Positions 57,890 to 64,000 of a stretch of DNA of 64,000 nt are shown piece by piece. Source of the stretch: Metallyticus violacea. Taxonomy: Eukaryota; Arthropoda; Insecta; Mantodea; Metallyticidae. The first letter of the stretch is position 1. Each line of letters opens with the position of its first letter. Both the position numbers and the translations under genes were made by a program. The notes under the pieces were generated by a model that saw only the letters and a list, made by a program, of their open reading frames with translations, was not told where the DNA came from and ran no database searches. The DNA lies in NCBI GenBank assembly GCA_030762175.1, contig CM060843.1, positions 115,962,869 through 116,026,868 on the forward strand. The letters run 5' to 3'.

Positions 57890-58485
57890 GATTCATTAGA
57901 GATAGGTTCTCGAACTGTCCAAAGAGAGAAAGCTATTTAATCCATAACAAGAAAATGTTCTTCACCAACCACTTGTAAGTTCTCATTGTCTCCACTGCAT
58001 ACCGAACTAGGCGTTATTAAGAATTTTGTGAAAGCAATGAATCGTGGCGGCGGTGCATGTCTCCTCATGAAAAGCTCCTCCGAGGAAGCATGAAGCTAAA
58101 CTAAAAGAAATAATATTTATTGGCCCTCAAATAGGGGAACTGATGAAAGAAACACCATTTTAAAACCAGTTAAATATGCAAGAAGCAGCTGCATGGTTGT
58201 CTTTTAAAAAATTGTCACAAACTTTCCAGAAAACTTCAGGTCTGAATACTACAGAGAACATATCAGTGATATGACTGAGATCTACAAGATCATGGAATGT
58301 AATACATCTTAAAAATTACACTTTCTGCACTCCCATCTAGACTTCCGTCCTGAAAATCTAGTGGCTGTAAACTGCGAAGCGTTTCTACCAAAACCTGGCG
58401 GAAAGCAAAGGTGCTACCAGAGTCAAATCTTTAGCATGAAAGTTGCCTTGCATTTTGAGGTTATTGCTTATTTTGAAGTAAAAAA
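57890..58485 (+). pseudogene. Decayed copy of a repetitive arthropod hypothetical protein family
   Basis: Mixed-frame translation gives, in order: PKRESYLIHN (about 57918), NVLHQPLVSS, then LSPLHTELGVIKNFVKAMNR (from about 57976), KLKEIIFIGPQIGELMKE (from 58096), MQEAAAWLSFKKL (58170), and HFLHSHLDFRPENL (58317-58358) followed by a GGKQRCYQ segment. I recall a protein of this block order (LPPLHIKLG, FVKA, GIF.GPQI, AAW.AF, HFLHSHLD.FPENLG, GERFHQD, RYQG.W), often unannotated, in many insects, crustaceans and arachnids. Its function is unknown to me; wide repetition suggests it travels with mobile DNA. Here several frame changes and stops break it, and GERFHQD has degenerated. The N-terminal part is not traceable. 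Confidence 0.72.
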
Positions 58486-60445
58486 AAGAAGGTTTTCGTG
58501 CTTATATATTGGCGCATTCCATATCAAATCCCCATTCAGCCCTGGCTAGTTTACAGCTGCCAGAAATCAGCGGAAAGCCCTAGAGAGAGAGAATTATGGA
58601 AGCAGAATTGGTGGTAAGCGAAATCTGCGATCGGAGAGCTTAAATTAATTAACTCAGCTACCATACAGCTCAATTCCCACCTCTCACCGACAATCTTCGT
58701 TTCAACTTTAGTAGCATAAATATATTGTTTTAATGAGCGGAAAAGGTTTAACCCTCTGTTTCATTTACTTTTTAGGAAAAAACACATTATTTTGGAAATT
58801 TTTCCAAAAAAAAATAGAAATTATTATTCTTTTCATACAAAACCCTATACATATAATCATGAAATTTCATACAAAAATCTATACATGTATTGATATTATA
58901 GAAAATAAAGTATGTCCACAAATATGCACGTTTCCTGAGTTCAGATCATTCGCAGATGCGAGTAAGTTATACACTTCCCAATTCCCTTAATTATAGAAAA
59001 CTTCACGAGAAAGACTAATGCACCGGATAAATTGGAATACCTAAGATATTTTCTAAATATTTATTTTCACGTGTACCACAGACTTACTCACAGACATCGA
59101 CGACAGGAAATAGCACGGATGGCAGAAATCCTTTTTAACACTTTGATCCAGCCAGAGGGATATTGAATGATGTCTGGCATTCAGCTATAAAAACATGAAT
59201 CCAGTGTAGCGCCTCGGCTACATTCCCAGTTTATATCTCTGTAACATTAACCATAAACAATGATGTCTGACACAGATGGCGGAGTCCAAAGCATAGGATA
59301 AGTCAGCGTTTATTTACTTCCATATTTTAGAGCAACGAGTTTATTTTCTTGCCTTTTACCCAGCTCAGTTCTCAAACGAAACTCCTGACTAAATATTTTC
59401 CGACTTCGTTTGAACTGTGAACGTTTAAGGGAAACTGAGCACAAGACCAAAACGCATTCATGGATTATGGGGAAAAAAAGAATGTTCAGTTATGTTTTTA
59501 TTTTTAGAAAATATTGGGCGTTCAAGAGGTATTAATTACATTCACTCTGCTGATGCATTAACCATGATAATTAAGCAGAATAATGTAATAAGCAAATAAA
59601 ACGGAACTGAATTAAAATAAACGAAATGCAATAACACAGGAGGGTAAATCTGAATGAAATAATGAATCTTCTTTAGAGGAACATGTATTATCTAACACAC
59701 AAAAAAGTATCAATATCAAAAGTAGTTAGTAAATTTAGAAAATGTTATTCAGTTCGTAATATAGAGAACTAAGACCATACATTTTAATTTTTATAGCCTT
59801 TATGCGTCTTTTATTCTACTTTAACTTTCATCTAAATTTGACTGACCAAAATGTTCGCTAATAAAACACTTTTAAAAGCATAAGTTCGTAGATCCGCCGG
59901 TCAGTGACATGAACACCCACGCTACCGACGGCACCTCCTTCTGCGAACTCATGGTATTCCATCATGGTAAAACTTAACAGAAGTCAATACTCACATCCCT
60001 TACAAAGATTTTGGAAGTGTTGTCCATTTTCTTACGAAACTATCGTTTATGTTTATCAGTTCCTCTAAACTAATACATCTGTATTAATTTTGAATATATT
60101 ATATACGGGGTCCACAGAATTTTGCAACTTTTCATGGATCATGACAAGATTAACTCATAGTTAATATGTTAAAACTTCGTTTCAATATAGACGTGGCGCA
60201 TACTTCTAATTACAAGGCGTGCAAGGTTCGCTATTTTTACGTCATTTGAGATTGCTCCACTTGACATTATTGTAACAGCAAATTTAATCTTCTGTAGCTG
60301 TCTATATTTAAAAATGGAGACTTCAGGTTATGATTACGTTATAGTATAGCAAACTTTTTCTTGTTTATAGAGAAATGCATTGCAACGGTTCCAAAACAGA
60401 AGAATTTTGAATTATGTTTAACTCCGGTTTTACCTGTTGAGCATC
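58486..60445. other. AT-rich stretch, nothing recognised
   Basis: 58550-58700 is slightly less AT-rich and could be the eroded 3' part of the pseudogene's parent element. 58733-58990 is an 85-codon frame of low-complexity Ile/Lys/Phe composition. No other signal. Confidence 0.5.
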
Positions 60446-60699
60446 ACAGGGAGGGGTCCGTGATGGTACATGAAATGAAATGAAATGATAAATTGAGAAA
60501 GCATTTTTTTTTCTAATTAGCGGAAGGAAGCGTTCTGGGCTTATGTGTAGGTTTTATCTACCTGAGCTTGGCATTTATGAGGACTGAGGAAGAACAAAAA
60601 CTCAGTCACGGAGGACTGTTCTGACGGGATTCGAACTCCAGACCTCCCGCTCACGACTTCATACTCAAACCACCTCGGCCAGCTCCGTCGGTAAGCATA
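60446..60699 (-). mobile_element. SINE family B copy with exact target duplication (B8)
   Basis: Reverse copy: GGTACATGAAATGAAATG, a T-run, GGAAGGAAGCGTTCTGGGC, GCATTTATGAGGACTGAGG, then GGGATTCGAACTCCAGACC (B-box) and ACCACCTCGGCCAGCTCC (A-box) and CGTCGG. TGAGCATC flanks both sides (60438-60445 and 60700-60707). The 3' block CCGCCTGTGGTGCCTCAG is absent: the element ends at GATGGTACATG plus a short GGGAGGGGTCCGT segment, so it is 3'-truncated or uses another tail. Confidence 0.85.
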
Positions 60700-60707
60700 T
60701 GAGCATC

Positions 60708-61581
60708 GCTTCCAAGGAGATTTCTTTATATCTATCAAAGGATTCTGGATGCAGTGAGAGTAATACCAAGCTTCATAGTAGCTGTCAGAGAAACATCCTA
60801 CACTTGAAGATCATGATTGTAATGGACTGATCTGAAGGCATTAAGACAGACATAGTTTCGAGTCTTACTGTATCCAACAGCTCTCTGAAACAGACTATGG
60901 ATACGTTTTTTCGACTGGTTTCGACGAGAAGGTATCAAGTTCCAATAGTATTTATGGATAAAGCAACCTTAACATTAAAACGGAAACCACATTTTTACTG
61001 GGAATATAAATATTTACACACATTAATACACATTAAAACAATGTTAAACATATATTTTCGGTTTATATTTCGACAGGAATCATAGACGACACCTTATTCA
61101 ATTCATATGTTCTTCAGCGTTTGGCAGTAATCGCTTACCTCCAATTACAAATTCTTGCCTTCCTACTTGAAGACGCTTCTTTTACAATGAAAAGGGTTAT
61201 GTAGCTTTTTCACGGTAGAACACCTCCTCACATATGGAACCATATGTTATCATCTACGATAAAAATGTGCAGACGGGTAATCCAATACAGCTGTCATAAA
61301 GCAAACACTGCACATACGCAAAAGTAAACTTCCTTAATTAATTAACATTTATTTTTTCACATTAATGTAAATTTACTCAAGCATTTATCATAGCGTGAAT
61401 CATTTCCCCATTCCCATACGTTAGAAACAGGCTTCCTGCTCATGGAACTGTTTGAATCCTCAGTTTTGACATAGTAGAATTCGTCTACCTCGGAGGCTTA
61501 TTAGTTAAGTTTACAAAAAAAAATGGAAGTCGGTTGAGGTGAGGAACATTTTGCCAATGTCAATTGTCCACGTTCTAGCAA
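60708..61581. other. AT-rich stretch, nothing recognised
   Basis: A 62-codon plus-strand frame at 60897-61085 shows no motif. No repeats from the families seen here. Confidence 0.55.
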
Positions 61582-61695
61582 TCAACGCGCCATTTTAGCC
61601 TCTATTGCATTTTTTACTCTCGTTTTTCTCACACAGATACAGGGTACTTCGCCTGTACGTACGTCCTCCTTGAACTCATTCAGTATCCTCGCCAT
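61582..61695 (-). CDS. Short frame with strong start context, unknown protein
   Basis: On the minus strand a 37-codon frame starts in the context TTACAAAATGGCGAGG, close to the insect start consensus, and is preceded by about 100 bp of GC-richer sequence. The peptide begins MARILNEFKEDVRTGE and is basic (RKTRVKNAIEAKMAR at the end). GGACGTACGTACAG inside it could serve as a splice donor (GAC|GTACGT), which would make it a first coding exon of 11 codons. After the TGA the same frame stays open for about 20 more codons. I do not recognise the peptide. It could be a first exon, a small-protein gene or part of a repeat. Confidence 0.25.
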   Translation of the reverse strand: MARILNEFKEDVRTGEVPCICVRKTRVKNAIEAKMAR

Positions 61696-61799
61696 TTTGT
61701 AACTGTTGTTGTCCGTTGCCTGGGATTAGCGCTGCTGTGGCAATAAGACTGTACACCAGCGGGCGCACATGTTGCGGCAAACTCTGTACCTTTTTGTTT

Positions 61800-63269
61800 T
61801 GGAATACGGTTTAAGGAAACTTATTTTTTGACTCTCCCATATGGCAAATAACGCAACGTTTCAAATTTGCGTCCACATTTACAGGTTTTCAATTTATCTT
61901 TTAGGTTGTGTTTTTGCTTCTTATCTTTAGTAGTCAATTGTGAAAAATTTCAAAACATAATTTCATAAGTTTACGGCATATTATGTCTAAATTATGTTAC
62001 AATAGGCCCGTGTAAATGGCCTTTTTTTGTCATTCTCGCACCAGGAGCTAAACAATCACAAGCTCGCGTGTTTTAGTTTCCAAAGCTGGAATATTGAGGA
62101 AAATTAAACTCTAATTCTCTTAAATAAGAACAGATCTGTAGCAAAATTGCTTACTAAAATATTATAAAATAACTGGGAAATTGTGAACCTTTATAAGCAA
62201 ATATTACTCTAATTTTTAACAATTTTGTCTTTGCAATATACATTAACCCTAAAATTCTAGCATTTGGTCTAACAAGACCATTAAGTCGGTTTTTAATAAT
62301 TCATTTTTTGTTATGATTAAAATTTCACATGTACCAGTTACCCATCCGCCAACTACGCTCGGGCGCCGCGGCAGCAGGCCAGCAGACAGATTCTGTCCTT
62401 ATCTATCCGTAACCTTCCTGCAAATTAAACATTCACACAGTAGATTATTACAGATTTCCAAAGTGGTGCCGTGCATTCTGGACACCTGGAGCCGACATCA
62501 GAACTTGCATAACGATGGGCATGCGCGTATCTGCCGGATACTGTTCCAATCTGAAAGCAGGTCATTGATACCTACCCAAACAAAAACTCGGCATTTAACG
62601 CGACTGCATCACGTAATACACCCTCACCTTTAACGCTATCGAGCGAGCAGGGGTGGTGGTGCTACTGTTATCGACTGTGACCTCTATAACGCTTCAGAGC
62701 ATGGTTTAACGTCCGAGGAAAGAGACCTCTCTAATTATTGGGTGCCGGAATTATACGTTAGTCTGAACCTGCCCACTTTGCGGCAGGTGGGATTGGGAGC
62801 CACCAAATGAAAAGCATTCATTCCTCCACACCGTATGGATTAATGGCCAAACTCACTGTCACCACCCCACGAATGTTGGTTACAGTGTGCACGAAGCCGT
62901 CATTATGTTCACCGTTTAGAATGGGGGACTTGCAGCTGGAGGGATTTTCTATAGCGTACATAGCAAAATTACCCATTAATAAAATAAAAATATGTATCTC
63001 AAATATCCCATTCTTACGACTTCCCGCCTCCCTTTTCTTCCTTTTTCAAGTACACCCGCCATTAGAAAGAGCGGCTATAATGGTTTGGACAACAGTGAAA
63101 TATCTCTTGCTTTAAAATTTATTGATAACTAGTTATCAGTGTAGCTGTGTTATGTTTTTCTAAAATAAATGCTAAATTATATATAGAATGTACATACAAT
63201 TTTAGTCTATTTTTATAAAACAACGCTTGTCGAAAATGAAATTTAGAAACATGTAGATATGTATGTTGA
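61800..63269. other. Mixed-composition stretch, no gene recognised
   Basis: 62340-62960 is clearly less AT-rich than its flanks, with plus-strand frames of 106 (62313-62633) and 102 (62807-63115) codons. They lack recognisable domains, and the intervening sequence has stops in all frames. This could be an old transposon body or exonic debris; I see nothing decisive. Confidence 0.4.
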
Positions 63270-64000
63270 TACAGAAGGTGCCAAAAATGTATACATGCTT
63301 CAATCAAAGAAAAACTGTGTTAACATAACAAAACTGAATTCACACAATCAGAAAATGATGAACACTAATAATCTTAGACTTTTACAGTTACAACAGTTGC
63401 TCAAAATGCCCACCATCGGCGTCGACACACTTCTGAGTACGTTGAACTACTGATTGAGCAACGTTTGCAAAAGTGTCCTCAGCCATTGCAGCACATGGCG
63501 TTTCAATTTCTTCCCGAAGTGCTGCCAGTGTAGCTGGTTTTCTACGGTATACAACATCCTTAAGAGTTCCCCATAAGTAGAAGTTCAACGGAGTTAGATC
63601 CGGAGAAAGCGGTGGAAACTCAATCGGACCTCTTCATCGAATTCAGTGCTTTAGAAGATTGTCATCAATGTACGCATATACATATCGGTGGTAATGTGGT
63701 GGTGCACCATCCTGTTGGAAGTAAAATTCCTCGTGAATTTTATGCATGGTGGATAACGCGGAATTGCTATTTGCGTTGGTGGTTCTGTTCTGTACATACG
63801 TCTCCATTGCCTTTGAACTTCAACAATATTCTTGGTTTTCCAATACACTTCAAAATTGCTTTTCGCTGTTCTCACGATAATCTTGGCTCCATAATGTTGT
63901 AGCAACGCTAGCATAACGTAATATGAGTAACATCTTTTACAGAATATAATATGATAATCTTAGCTTCATTTGTTCGTTGTTGTTTTACGATAATCTTGAC
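63270..64000 (-). mobile_element. DUF4817-type Tc1/mariner-superfamily transposon, deleted, runs off the right edge
   Basis: On the left (element 3' side) ACAGAAGGTGCCAAAAATG at about 63270-63288 looks like a terminal sequence. It is followed inward by the transposase C-terminus, which in this orientation ends at about 63391. The start-side end is not reached before 64000. The coding remnants sit in the order expected for a minus-strand element, N-terminus right and C-terminus left. Confidence 0.7.
63388..63914 (-). pseudogene. DUF4817-type transposase pseudogene with large internal deletion
   Basis: N-terminal part (63870-63760): IVRTAKSNFEVYWKTKNI then VEVQRQWRRMYRTEPPTQ, the helix-turn-helix region of this insect transposase group. 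It jumps directly to the catalytic core: EFYFQQDGAPPHYHR (about 63735-63690, second Asp) and, after stops, IEFPPLSPDLTPLNFYLWG with the C-terminal KDVVYRRKPATLAALREEI and GGHFEQLL. The group usually has about 350 residues; roughly 200, including the first catalytic Asp, are missing between these parts. The usual PLDF, the likely third acid, reads PLNF. Inactive on several counts, yet the retained parts are little mutated, so the deletion is probably recent. Confidence 0.85.

Overview
The window looks like a piece of a large, AT-rich, repeat-loaded arthropod nuclear genome, most likely an insect. The signs are several tRNA-derived SINE families, decayed mariner and Tc1 transposases, a DUF4817-type transposase typical of arthropods, and a broken copy of a repetitive protein family that I know from many arthropod genomes. 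A large polyneopteran-like genome (cockroach, stick insect, orthopteran) would fit, but nothing here fixes the order. I see no intact protein-coding gene, rRNA, functional tRNA, CRISPR array, operon or virus. Open frames are short (longest 142 codons) and close to chance for this base composition. The window reads as intergenic or long-intron DNA.

Repeat families. SINE A (12 copies, about 280 bp) has a tRNA-like head opening with GGTCCTGG and a fixed tail ending near GAGCGTCCGTAAATAAA. SINE B (8 copies, about 250-295 bp) has a different, Ser/Leu-like head and ends in an A-rich tail after a 'CCGCCTGTGGTGCCTCAG' block. One copy of a third family (C, 27827-28010) shares SINE B's central block under another head. 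A possible fourth (D) lies at 40064-40245. A further copy at 9186-9355 joins a B head to an A tail.

Layout. 0-10 kb: B copies, one A copy, a possible LTR-retroelement leader at 8010-8830, and the chimeric SINE. 10-29 kb: mostly unassigned AT-rich DNA with scattered A and B copies, a retroelement-like end at 14130-14390 and simple repeats. 29-37 kb is densest: a Tc1 remnant, a 54-bp tandem array with 18-residue periodicity, a roughly 100-bp tandem array, a mariner pseudogene with one terminal repeat, and a non-autonomous element with long terminal inverted repeats (34349-35269) interrupted by an A copy. 42.8-44.3 kb: a second mariner, its reading frame split by an A copy with an exact target duplication. 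51-53 kb: an A copy nested in a B copy, then a near-perfect 69-bp-arm hairpin. 57.9-58.5 kb: the broken arthropod repetitive-protein copy. 63.27 kb to the end: an internally deleted DUF4817-type transposon leaving the window.

These parts do not form a pathway. What they give is a relative history: in all three clear nests (mariner, TIR element, SINE B) family A is the inserted element, so it was probably the last of these families to be active. The best leads for follow-up are the modular SINEs, the TIR element, the long hairpin, the 18-residue periodic repeat and the decayed arthropod gene family.
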